NCBI GenBank assembly: GCA_977006965.1
Contig: CDRMUB010000002.1
Location: 51,292-115,291 of the forward strand
DNA length: 64,000 nucleotides
Direction: 5' to 3'
DNA from: Phymatolithon calcareum
Taxonomy: Eukaryota > Rhodophyta > Florideophyceae > Hapalidiales
The translations under genes were made by a program, and so were the position numbers. The notes under the pieces were generated by a model. It saw nothing but the letters and a program-made list of their open reading frames with translations, ran no database searches and was not told the DNA's origin. This document shows, in pieces, positions 1 through 10,051 of the stretch (position 1 is the first letter of the stretch; each line of letters opens with the position of its first letter).

Positions 1-217
1 GACTCCACAATCCATGCACAAAGACGGCAGACGAAATGTACATGGCGAAGATAAGCTCTGAACAGGTTGTTAAGGGTGGAGAAGGTGTTGAGAGAGTATG
101 TGGACTGGTCTGAGTCGATTTGAGAGAGTTTGAAATTTTGGTCAAGGTAGTCACCTCGCTGGCGAAGAAGACGCGGGACACCGACATGACGGGGATGACG
201 TTGTAACATGTTTTAGA

Positions 218-236
218 GGTTGGGGAAGGTGTTGGG
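218..236 (+). other. G-rich tract able to form a two-tetrad G-quadruplex
   Basis: GGTTGGGGAAGGTGTTGGG has four G-tracts with loops of 2 to 4 bases on the plus strand. It is present in every standard A module and, with the same G-tracts, in B modules (GATGTTGGGGAAGGTGTTGGG region). Folding is a prediction from the pattern only. Confidence 0.5.
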
Positions 237-295
237 AGAGTATGTGGACTGGTCTGAGTCGATTTGAGAGCGTTTGAAATTTTGGTCAAGGTAGT

Positions 296-313
296 CTCCC
301 TCTCGGGAGGGAG
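296..313. repeat. Perfect 7-bp hairpin with 4-base loop
   Basis: CTCCCTC, loop TCGG, GAGGGAG. It lies in the partial module once per unit and replaces the ACCTCGCTGGCGAAG of the standard module. I found no variation in it between units. Confidence 0.8.
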
Positions 314-428
314 GACGCGGGACACAAACATGACGATGATGACCGGAAAAAATGTGGAGTAGGATGGTAAAGATGATGGGACAGTGGTTATGGCGTTTGG
401 TTGCCAGTGGAAGACGCTGAGGAGGTTT

Positions 429-446
429 GTTACTTCTGGGTCCGCG
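429..446 (+). repeat. 18-bp body motif, direct copy 1
   Basis: GTTACTTCTGGGTCCGCG. This copy is followed by TTT, which also matches the inverted copy, giving a 21-bp perfect inverted pair (429-449 with 527-547). Present at the same phase in every unit. Confidence 0.9.
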
Positions 447-469
447 TTTCCAGCCTGTTTTCGCAGGTT

Positions 470-487
470 GTTACTTCTGGGTCCGCG
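470..487 (+). repeat. 18-bp body motif, direct copy 2
   Basis: Identical to copy 1 and 41 bp downstream of it, also preceded by AGGTT. In unit 12 its first base is changed (10809). Confidence 0.9.
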
Positions 488-529
488 CACAGAGGCCATT
501 TGGAGGGGGTGCCCTGTAGAGGCCAAAAA

Positions 530-547
530 CGCGGACCCAGAAGTAAC
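530..547 (-). repeat. 18-bp body motif, inverted copy
   Basis: CGCGGACCCAGAAGTAAC, the exact reverse complement of copies 1 and 2. It can pair with copy 2 across a 42-nt loop or with copy 1 across a longer one, so two alternative hairpins are possible in each unit. Confidence 0.9.
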
Positions 548-602
548 AGTTTTAAATGGTCAAAATAGGATTTTGTCGATTGTTTGAGTAAGTGGCACAT
601 TT

Positions 603-617
603 GGACCCAGAAGTCAC
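603..617 (-). repeat. Diverged fourth copy of the body motif
   Basis: GGACCCAGAAGTCAC matches 14 of 15 bases of the inverted motif (GGACCCAGAAGTAAC). It lies close to the phase at which the terminal unit breaks off. Confidence 0.75.
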
Positions 618-657
618 GAAAGAATATACCTAGGATATACAAGAGTTTGACGGACTT

Positions 658-690
658 GAAGGTGGAGGTGGAGTGGGAGTGAAAAAGGGA
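658..690 (+). repeat. Purine-rich, G-rich tract of the unit body
   Basis: A nearly pure purine run (a few T) that includes GGTGGAGGTGG at 661-671, four GG tracts with single-base loops. It recurs once per unit and adds to the visible G over C excess of the plus strand. Confidence 0.6.
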
Positions 691-772
691 TACGGTGGGA
701 CTATTCCGAAGTGAAATTCGACGCTGAGCCCGAATCTGGACTCAGAATGGGACGTGCAGTAAGAGATCATGG

Positions 773-789
773 TGTATACAACAAATAAA
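773..789 (+). other. TGTATACA palindrome followed by AATAAA
   Basis: An 8-bp palindrome (773-780) lies just before AATAAA (784-789), which resembles a polyadenylation hexamer on the plus strand. With no gene or transcript evidence the resemblance may be chance. Confidence 0.25.
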
Positions 790-794
790 GTGTC

Positions 795-949
795 GTCAAG
801 GTCGTCTATGACTCCACAATCCATGCACAAAGACGGCAGACGAAATGTACATGGCGAAGATAAGCTCTGAACAGGTTGTTAAGGGTGGAGAAGGTGTTGA
901 GAGAGTATGTGGACTGGTCTGAGTCGATTTGAGAGAGTTTGAAATTTTG
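795..949 (+). repeat. Diverged 155-bp module at the start of a unit (unit 2 as example)
   Basis: Starts with GTCAAGG like the standard module and shares its second half almost entirely (GAAGGTGTTGAGAGAG, then the same end), but the first half is diverged and 11 bp longer. It precedes the standard modules in every unit. It also contains the palindrome ATGTACAT (845-852). It looks like an old edge copy of the 144-bp mini-array. Confidence 0.8.
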
Positions 950-1093
950 GTCAAGGTAGTCACCTCGCTGGCGAAGAAGACGCGGGACACCGACATGACG
1001 GGGATGACGTTGTAACATGTTTTAGAGGTTGGGGAAGGTGTTGGGAGAGTATGTGGACTGGTCTGAGTCGATTTGAGAGCGTTTGAAATTTTG
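950..1093 (+). repeat. Standard 144-bp module, type A (unit 2 as example)
   Basis: Runs from GTCAAGGTAGTCACC to GTTTGAAATTTTG and repeats at exactly 144-bp intervals where more than one copy is present. Type A reads GACGGGGATGACGTTG in its middle; type B reads GACGGAGATGAGTCC at the same place. Because 144 is divisible by three, all frames through it stay in register as copies are gained or lost. The length is close to that of a nucleosome core particle. Confidence 0.92.
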
Positions 1094-1164
1094 GTCAAGG
1101 TAGTCTCCCTCTCGGGAGGGAGGACGCGGGACACAAACATGACGATGATGACCGGAAAACATGT
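1094..1164 (+). repeat. Degenerate partial module after the last full module (unit 2 as example)
   Basis: Begins with GTCAAGGTAGTC and keeps GACGCGGGACAC, ACATGACG and ATGATGACCG at positions equivalent to the standard module, then similarity fades after about 70 bp. It marks the right edge of the mini-array inside each unit and contains the hairpin and the phase-351 A/C marker. Confidence 0.7.
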
Positions 1165-2427
1165 GGAGTAGGATGGTAAAGATGATGGGACAGTGGTTAT
1201 GGCGTTTGGTTGCCAGTGGAAGACGCTGAGGAGGTTTGTTACTTCTGGGTCCGCGTTTCCAGCCTGTTTTCGCAGGTTGTTACTTCTGGGTCCGCGCACA
1301 GAGGCCATTTGGAGGGGGTGCCCTGTAGAGGCCAAAAACGCGGACCCAGAAGTAACAGTTTTAAATGGTCAAAATAGGATTTTGTCGATTGTTTGAGTAA
1401 GTGGCACATTTGGACCCAGAAGTCACGAAAGAATATACCTAGGATATACAAGAGTTTGACGGACTTGAAGGTGGAGGTGGAGTGGGAGTGAAAAAGGGAT
1501 ACGGTGGGACTATTCCGAAGTGAAATTCGACGCTGAGCCCGAATCTGGACTCAGAATGGGACGTGCAGTAAGAGATCATGGTGTATACAACAAATAAAGT
1601 GTCGTCAAGGTCGTCTATGACTCCACAATCCATGCACAAAGACGGCAGACGAAATGTACATGGCGAAGATAAGCTCTGAACAGGTTGTTAAGGGTGGAGA
1701 AGGTGTTGAGAGAGTATGTGGACTGGTCTGAGTCGATTTGAGAGAGTTTGAAATTTTGGTCAAGGTAGTCACCTCGCTGGCGAAGAAGACGCGGGACACC
1801 GACATGACGGGGATGACGTTGTAACATGTTTTAGAGGTTGGGGAAGGTGTTGGGAGAGTATGTGGACTGGTCTGAGTCGATTTGAGAGCGTTTGAAATTT
1901 TGGTCAAGGTAGTCTCCCTCTCGGGAGGGAGGACGCGGGACACAAACATGACGATGATGACCGGAAAAAATGTGGAGTAGGATGGTAAAGATGATGGGAC
2001 AGTGGTTATGGCGTTTGGTTGCCAGTGGAAGACGCTGAGGAGGTTTGTTACTTCTGGGTCCGCGTTTCCAGCCTGTTTTCGCAGGTTGTTACTTCTGGGT
2101 CCGCGCACAGAGGCCATTTGGAGGGGGTGCCCTGTAGAGGCCAAAAACGCGGACCCAGAAGTAACAGTTTTAAATGGTCAAAATAGGATTTTGTCGATTG
2201 TTTGAGTAAGTGGCACATTTGGACCCAGAAGTCACGAAAGAATATACCTAGGATATACAAGAGTTTGACGGACTTGAAGGTGGAGGTGGAGTGGGAGTGA
2301 AAAAGGGATACGGTGGGACTATTCCGAAGTGAAATTCGACGCTGAGCCCGAATCTGGACTCAGAATGGGACGTGCAGTAAGAGATCATGGTGTATACAAC
2401 AAATAAAGTGTCGTCAAGGTCGTCTAT

Positions 2428-3524
2428 GACTCCACAATCCATGCACAAAGACGGCAGACGAAATGTACATGGCGAAGATAAGCTCTGAACAGGTTGTTAA
2501 GGGTGGAGAAGGTGTTGAGAGAGTATGTGGACTGGTCTGAGTCGATTTGAGAGAGTTTGAAATTTTGGTCAAGGTAGTCACCTCGCTGGCGAAGAAGACG
2601 CGGGACACCGACATGACGGGGATGACGTTGTAACATGTTTTAGAGGTTGGGGAAGGTGTTGGGAGAGTATGTGGACTGGTCTGAGTCGATTTGAGAGCGT
2701 TTGAAATTTTGGTCAAGGTAGTCACCTAGCTGGCGAAGAAGACGCGGGACACCGACATGACGGAGATGAGTCCAAAAGACGTTCTTGATGTTGGGGAAGG
2801 TGTTGGGAGAGTATGTGGACTGGTCTGAGTCGATTTGAGAGCGTTTGAAATTTTGGTCAAGGTAGTCACCTCGCTGGCGAAGAAGACGCGGGACACCGAC
2901 ATGACGGGGATGACGTTGAAACATGTTTTAGAGGTTGGGGAAGGTGTTGGGAGAGTATGTGGACTGGTTTGAGTCGATTTGAGAGCGTTTGAAATTTTGG
3001 TCAAGGTAGTCTCCCTCTCGGGAGGGAGGACGCGGGACACAAACATGACGATGATGACCGGAAAACATGTGGAGTAGGATGGTAAAGATGATGGGACAGT
3101 GGTTATGGCGTTTGGTTGCCAGTGGAAGACGCTGAGGAGGTTTGTTACTTCTGGGTCCGCGTTTCCAGCCTGTTTTCGCAGGTTGTTACTTCTGGGTCCG
3201 CGCACAGAGGCCATTTGGAGGGGGTGCCCTGTAGAGGCCAAAAACGCGGACCCAGAAGTAACAGTTTTAAATGGTCAAAATAGGATTTTGTCGATTGTTT
3301 GAGTAAGTGGCACATTTGGACCCAGAAGTCACGAAAGAATATACCTAGGATATACAAGAGTTTGACGGACTTGAAGGTGGAGGTGGAGTGGGAGTGAAAA
3401 AGGGATACGGTGGGACTATTCCGAAGTGAAATTCGACGCTGAGCCCGAATCTGGACTCAGAATGGGACGTGCAGTAAGAGATCATGGTGTATACAACAAA
3501 TAAAGTGTCGTCAAGGTCGTCTAT
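2428..3524 (+). repeat. Unit 4, 1097-bp class, modules A-B-A'
   Basis: Contains three 144-bp modules at 2568-2711 (A), 2712-2855 (B) and 2856-2999 (A'). The B module carries CTAG where other modules have CTCG (2726-2729), which puts an amber codon into the minus-strand frame. A' reads GTTGAAAC where A reads GTTGTAAC, and its end has GGTTTGAGTC instead of GGTCTGAGTC. These linked markers define the 1097-bp class. Confidence 0.95.
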
Positions 3525-4333
3525 GACTCCACAATCCATGCACAAAGACGGCAGACGAAATGTACATGGCGAAGATAAGCTCTGAACAGGTTGTTAAGGG
3601 TGGAGAAGGTGTTGAGAGAGTATGTGGACTGGTCTGAGTCGATTTGAGAGAGTTTGAAATTTTGGTCAAGGTAGTCACCTCGCTGGCGAAGAAGACGCGG
3701 GACACCGACATGACGGGGATGACGTTGTAACATGTTTTAGAGGTTGGGGAAGGTGTTGGGAGAGTATGTGGACTGGTCTGAGTCGATTTGAGAGCGTTTG
3801 AAATTTTGGTCAAGGTAGTCTCCCTCTCGGGAGGGAGGACGCGGGACACAAACATGACGATGATGACCGGAAAACATGTGGAGTAGGATGGTAAAGATGA
3901 TGGGACAGTGGTTATGGCGTTTGGTTGCCAGTGGAAGACGCTGAGGAGGTTTGTTACTTCTGGGTCCGCGTTTCCAGCCTGTTTTCGCAGGTTGTTACTT
4001 CTGGGTCCGCGCACAGAGGCCATTTGGAGGGGGTGCCCTGTAGAGGCCAAAAACGCGGACCCAGAAGTAACAGTTTTAAATGGTCAAAATAGGATTTTGT
4101 CGATTGTTTGAGTAAGTGGCACATTTGGACCCAGAAGTCACGAAAGAATATACCTAGGATATACAAGAGTTTGACGGACTTGAAGGTGGAGGTGGAGTGG
4201 GAGTGAAAAAGGGATACGGTGGGACTATTCCGAAGTGAAATTCGACGCTGAGCCCGAATCTGGACTCAGAATGGGACGTGCAGTAAGAGATCATGGTGTA
4301 TACAACAAATAAAGTGTCGTCAAGGTCGTCTAT
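3525..4333 (+). repeat. Unit 5, short class (809 bp)
   Basis: A one-module unit with C at the phase-351 marker. Together with unit 4 it forms a 1906-bp pair that recurs as units 6-7. Confidence 0.95.
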
Positions 4334-5430
4334 GACTCCACAATCCATGCACAAAGACGGCAGACGAAATGTACATGGCGAAGATAAGCTCTGAACAGGT
4401 TGTTAAGGGTGGAGAAGGTGTTGAGAGAGTATGTGGACTGGTCTGAGTCGATTTGAGAGAGTTTGAAATTTTGGTCAAGGTAGTCACCTCGCTGGCGAAG
4501 AAGACGCGGGACACCGACATGACGGGGATGACGTTGTAACATGTTTTAGAGGTTGGGGAAGGTGTTGGGAGAGTATGTGGACTGGTCTGAGTCGATTTGA
4601 GAGCGTTTGAAATTTTGGTCAAGGTAGTCACCTAGCTGGCGAAGAAGACGCGGGACACCGACATGACGGAGATGAGTCCAAAAGACGTTCTTGATGTTGG
4701 GGAAGGTGTTGGGAGAGTATGTGGACTGGTCTGAGTCGATTTGAGAGCGTTTGAAATTTTGGTCAAGGTAGTCACCTCGCTGGCGAAGAAGACGCGGGAC
4801 ACCGACATGACGGGGATGACGTTGAAACATGTTTTAGAGGTTGGGGAAGGTGTTGGGAGAGTATGTGGACTGGTTTGAGTCGATTTGAGAGCGTTTGAAA
4901 TTTTGGTCAAGGTAGTCTCCCTCTCGGGAGGGAGGACGCGGGACACAAACATGACGATGATGACCGGAAAACATGTGGAGTAGGATGGTAAAGATGATGG
5001 GACAGTGGTTATGGCGTTTGGTTGCCAGTGGAAGACGCTGAGGAGGTTTGTTACTTCTGGGTCCGCGTTTCCAGCCTGTTTTCGCAGGTTGTTACTTCTG
5101 GGTCCGCGCACAGAGGCCATTTGGAGGGGGTGCCCTGTAGAGGCCAAAAACGCGGACCCAGAAGTAACAGTTTTAAATGGTCAAAATAGGATTTTGTCGA
5201 TTGTTTGAGTAAGTGGCACATTTGGACCCAGAAGTCACGAAAGAATATACCTAGGATATACAAGAGTTTGACGGACTTGAAGGTGGAGGTGGAGTGGGAG
5301 TGAAAAAGGGATACGGTGGGACTATTCCGAAGTGAAATTCGACGCTGAGCCCGAATCTGGACTCAGAATGGGACGTGCAGTAAGAGATCATGGTGTATAC
5401 AACAAATAAAGTGTCGTCAAGGTCGTCTAT
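4334..5430 (+). repeat. Unit 6, 1097-bp class
   Basis: Three modules A-B-A' with the class markers: CTAG in module B, GTTGAAAC and GGTTTGAGTC in A'. Confidence 0.95.
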
Positions 5431-6239
5431 GACTCCACAATCCATGCACAAAGACGGCAGACGAAATGTACATGGCGAAGATAAGCTCTGAACAGGTTGT
5501 TAAGGGTGGAGAAGGTGTTGAGAGAGTATGTGGACTGGTCTGAGTCGATTTGAGAGAGTTTGAAATTTTGGTCAAGGTAGTCACCTCGCTGGCGAAGAAG
5601 ACGCGGGACACCGACATGACGGGGATGACGTTGTAACATGTTTTAGAGGTTGGGGAAGGTGTTGGGAGAGTATGTGGACTGGTCTGAGTCGATTTGAGAG
5701 CGTTTGAAATTTTGGTCAAGGTAGTCTCCCTCTCGGGAGGGAGGACGCGGGACACAAACATGACGATGATGACCGGAAAACATGTGGAGTAGGATGGTAA
5801 AGATGATGGGACAGTGGTTATGGCGTTTGGTTGCCAGTGGAAGACGCTGAGGAGGTTTGTTACTTCTGGGTCCGCGTTTCCAGCCTGTTTTCGCAGGTTG
5901 TTACTTCTGGGTCCGCGCACAGAGGCCATTTGGAGGGGGTGCCCTGTAGAGGCCAAAAACGCGGACCCAGAAGTAACAGTTTTAAATGGTCAAAATAGGA
6001 TTTTGTCGATTGTTTGAGTAAGTGGCACATTTGGACCCAGAAGTCACGAAAGAATATACCTAGGATATACAAGAGTTTGACGGACTTGAAGGTGGAGGTG
6101 GAGTGGGAGTGAAAAAGGGATACGGTGGGACTATTCCGAAGTGAAATTCGACGCTGAGCCCGAATCTGGACTCAGAATGGGACGTGCAGTAAGAGATCAT
6201 GGTGTATACAACAAATAAAGTGTCGTCAAGGTCGTCTAT
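5431..6239 (+). repeat. Unit 7, short class (809 bp)
   Basis: A one-module unit with C at the phase-351 marker, like unit 5; it completes the second 1906-bp pair. Confidence 0.95.
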
Positions 6240-7336
6240 GACTCCACAATCCATGCACAAAGACGGCAGACGAAATGTACATGGCGAAGATAAGCTCTGA
6301 ACAGGTTGTTAAGGGTGGAGAAGGTGTTGAGAGAGTATGTGGACTGGTCTGAGTCGATTTGAGAGAGTTTGAAATTTTGGTCAAGGTAGTCACCTCGCTG
6401 GCGAAGAAGACGCGGGACACCGACATGACGGGGATGACGTTGTAACATGTTTTAGAGGTTGGGGAAGGTGTTGGGAGAGTATGTGGACTGGTCTGAGTCG
6501 ATTTGAGAGCGTTTGAAATTTTGGTCAAGGTAGTCACCTAGCTGGCGAAGAAGACGCGGGACACCGACATGACGGAGATGAGTCCAAAAGACGTTCTTGA
6601 TGTTGGGGAAGGTGTTGGGAGAGTATGTGGACTGGTCTGAGTCGATTTGAGAGCGTTTGAAATTTTGGTCAAGGTAGTCACCTCGCTGGCGAAGAAGACG
6701 CGGGACACCGACATGACGGGGATGACGTTGAAACATGTTTTAGAGGTTGGGGAAGGTGTTGGGAGAGTATGTGGACTGGTTTGAGTCGATTTGAGAGCGT
6801 TTGAAATTTTGGTCAAGGTAGTCTCCCTCTCGGGAGGGAGGACGCGGGACACAAACATGACGATGATGACCGGAAAACATGTGGAGTAGGATGGTAAAGA
6901 TGATGGGACAGTGGTTATGGCGTTTGGTTGCCAGTGGAAGACGCTGAGGAGGTTTGTTACTTCTGGGTCCGCGTTTCCAGCCTGTTTTCGCAGGTTGTTA
7001 CTTCTGGGTCCGCGCACAGAGGCCATTTGGAGGGGGTGCCCTGTAGAGGCCAAAAACGCGGACCCAGAAGTAACAGTTTTAAATGGTCAAAATAGGATTT
7101 TGTCGATTGTTTGAGTAAGTGGCACATTTGGACCCAGAAGTCACGAAAGAATATACCTAGGATATACAAGAGTTTGACGGACTTGAAGGTGGAGGTGGAG
7201 TGGGAGTGAAAAAGGGATACGGTGGGACTATTCCGAAGTGAAATTCGACGCTGAGCCCGAATCTGGACTCAGAATGGGACGTGCAGTAAGAGATCATGGT
7301 GTATACAACAAATAAAGTGTCGTCAAGGTCGTCTAT
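6240..7336 (+). repeat. Unit 8, 1097-bp class
   Basis: Three modules A-B-A' with the standard 1097-class markers. The unit that follows has A, not C, at phase 351, so the 1906-bp pairing degrades here. Confidence 0.95.
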
Positions 7337-8954
7337 GACTCCACAATCCATGCACAAAGACGGCAGACGAAATGTACATGGCGAAGATAAGCTCTGAACA
7401 GGTTGTTAAGGGTGGAGAAGGTGTTGAGAGAGTATGTGGACTGGTCTGAGTCGATTTGAGAGAGTTTGAAATTTTGGTCAAGGTAGTCACCTCGCTGGCG
7501 AAGAAGACGCGGGACACCGACATGACGGGGATGACGTTGTAACATGTTTTAGAGGTTGGGGAAGGTGTTGGGAGAGTATGTGGACTGGTCTGAGTCGATT
7601 TGAGAGCGTTTGAAATTTTGGTCAAGGTAGTCTCCCTCTCGGGAGGGAGGACGCGGGACACAAACATGACGATGATGACCGGAAAAAATGTGGAGTAGGA
7701 TGGTAAAGATGATGGGACAGTGGTTATGGCGTTTGGTTGCCAGTGGAAGACGCTGAGGAGGTTTGTTACTTCTGGGTCCGCGTTTCCAGCCTGTTTTCGC
7801 AGGTTGTTACTTCTGGGTCCGCGCACAGAGGCCATTTGGAGGGGGTGCCCTGTAGAGGCCAAAAACGCGGACCCAGAAGTAACAGTTTTAAATGGTCAAA
7901 ATAGGATTTTGTCGATTGTTTGAGTAAGTGGCACATTTGGACCCAGAAGTCACGAAAGAATATACCTAGGATATACAAGAGTTTGACGGACTTGAAGGTG
8001 GAGGTGGAGTGGGAGTGAAAAAGGGATACGGTGGGACTATTCCGAAGTGAAATTCGACGCTGAGCCCGAATCTGGACTCAGAATGGGACGTGCAGTAAGA
8101 GATCATGGTGTATACAACAAATAAAGTGTCGTCAAGGTCGTCTATGACTCCACAATCCATGCACAAAGACGGCAGACGAAATGTACATGGCGAAGATAAG
8201 CTCTGAACAGGTTGTTAAGGGTGGAGAAGGTGTTGAGAGAGTATGTGGACTGGTCTGAGTCGATTTGAGAGAGTTTGAAATTTTGGTCAAGGTAGTCACC
8301 TCGCTGGCGAAGAAGACGCGGGACACCGACATGACGGGGATGACGTTGTAACATGTTTTAGAGGTTGGGGAAGGTGTTGGGAGAGTATGTGGACTGGTCT
8401 GAGTCGATTTGAGAGCGTTTGAAATTTTGGTCAAGGTAGTCTCCCTCTCGGGAGGGAGGACGCGGGACACAAACATGACGATGATGACCGGAAAAAATGT
8501 GGAGTAGGATGGTAAAGATGATGGGACAGTGGTTATGGCGTTTGGTTGCCAGTGGAAGACGCTGAGGAGGTTTGTTACTTCTGGGTCCGCGTTTCCAGCC
8601 TGTTTTCGCAGGTTGTTACTTCTGGGTCCGCGCACAGAGGCCATTTGGAGGGGGTGCCCTGTAGAGGCCAAAAACGCGGACCCAGAAGTAACAGTTTTAA
8701 ATGGTCAAAATAGGATTTTGTCGATTGTTTGAGTAAGTGGCACATTTGGACCCAGAAGTCACGAAAGAATATACCTAGGATATACAAGAGTTTGACGGAC
8801 TTGAAGGTGGAGGTGGAGTGGGAGTGAAAAAGGGATACGGTGGGACTATTCCGAAGTGAAATTCGACGCTGAGCCCGAATCTGGACTCAGAATGGGACGT
8901 GCAGTAAGAGATCATGGTGTATACAACAAATAAAGTGTCGTCAAGGTCGTCTAT
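7337..8954 (+). repeat. Units 9-10, short class (2 x 809 bp)
   Basis: Two one-module units, both with A at the phase-351 marker. Confidence 0.95.
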
Positions 8955-10051
8955 GACTCCACAATCCATGCACAAAGACGGCAGACGAAATGTACATGGC
9001 GAAGATAAGCTCTGAACAGGTTGTTAAGGGTGGAGAAGGTGTTGAGAGAGTATGTGGACTGGTCTGAGTCGATTTGAGAGAGTTTGAAATTTTGGTCAAG
9101 GTAGTCACCTCGCTGGCGAAGAAGACGCGGGACACCGACATGACGGGGATGACGTTGTAACATGTTTTAGAGGTTGGGGAAGGTGTTGGGAGAGTATGTG
9201 GACTGGTCTGAGTCGATTTGAGAGCGTTTGAAATTTTGGTCAAGGTAGTCACCTAGCTGGCGAAGAAGACGCGGGACACCGACATGACGGAGATGAGTCC
9301 AAAAGACGTTCTTGATGTTGGGGAAGGTGTTGGGAGAGTATGTGGACTGGTCTGAGTCGATTTGAGAGCGTTTGAAATTTTGGTCAAGGTAGTCACCTCG
9401 CTGGCGAAGAAGACGCGGGACACCGACATGACGGGGATGACGTTGAAACATGTTTTAGAGGTTGGGGAAGGTGTTGGGAGAGTATGTGGACTGGTTTGAG
9501 TCGATTTGAGAGCGTTTGAAATTTTGGTCAAGGTAGTCTCCCTCTCGGGAGGGAGGACGCGGGACACAAACATGACGATGATGACCGGAAAACATGTGGA
9601 GTAGGATGGTAAAGATGATGGGACAGTGGTTATGGCGTTTGGTTGCCAGTGGAAGACGCTGAGGAGGTTTGTTACTTCTGGGTCCGCGTTTCCAGCCTGT
9701 TTTCGCAGGTTGTTACTTCTGGGTCCGCGCACAGAGGCCATTTGGAGGGGGTGCCCTGTAGAGGCCAAAAACGCGGACCCAGAAGTAACAGTTTTAAATG
9801 GTCAAAATAGGATTTTGTCGATTGTTTGAGTAAGTGGCACATTTGGACCCAGAAGTCACGAAAGAATATACCTAGGATATACAAGAGTTTGACGGACTTG
9901 AAGGTGGAGGTGGAGTGGGAGTGAAAAAGGGATACGGTGGGACTATTCCGAAGTGAAATTCGACGCTGAGCCCGAATCTGGACTCAGAATGGGACGTGCA
10001 GTAAGAGATCATGGTGTATACAACAAATAAAGTGTCGTCAAGGTCGTCTAT
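8955..10051 (+). repeat. Unit 11, 1097-bp class
   Basis: Three modules A-B-A' with class markers. It lies directly next to another 1097-bp unit, one of the places where long units are adjacent. Confidence 0.95.

Larger units (their letters stand above)
1..2427 (+). repeat. Units 1-3, short class (3 x 809 bp)
   Basis: Three consecutive 809-bp units, each with one standard 144-bp module. The phase-351 marker (an A/C site in the run after ACCGG) is A in units 1 and 3 and C in unit 2 (C at 1160). Phase 1 is defined here as the first base of the window; the array evidently continues to the left. Confidence 0.95.
2428..6239 (+). repeat. Higher-order repeat: 2 x 1906 bp (1097 + 809)
   Basis: Units 4-5 and 6-7 form two identical-looking pairs, each a long unit followed by a short unit with the C allele at phase 351. 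Units 8-9 repeat the length pattern but have the A allele. Confidence 0.75.

Noticed and set aside
154-168. RNA polymerase III box A in each module (TGGCGAAGAAG fits the loose consensus)
   Set aside because: No matching box B (GWTCRANNC) was found at a suitable distance and no terminator T-run follows, so an internal tRNA- or SINE-type promoter is not supported.
384-587. Recurrent small frames of 66-70 codons on both strands in every unit as tandem small genes
   Set aside because: They overlap one another on opposite strands, run through the inverted motif, show no recognisable domain, and recur only because the DNA is repeated.
716-733. CENP-B box-like sequence in the body (ATTCGACGCTGAGCCCG)
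   Set aside because: Only the TTCG core fits; the required A and CGGG positions do not match.
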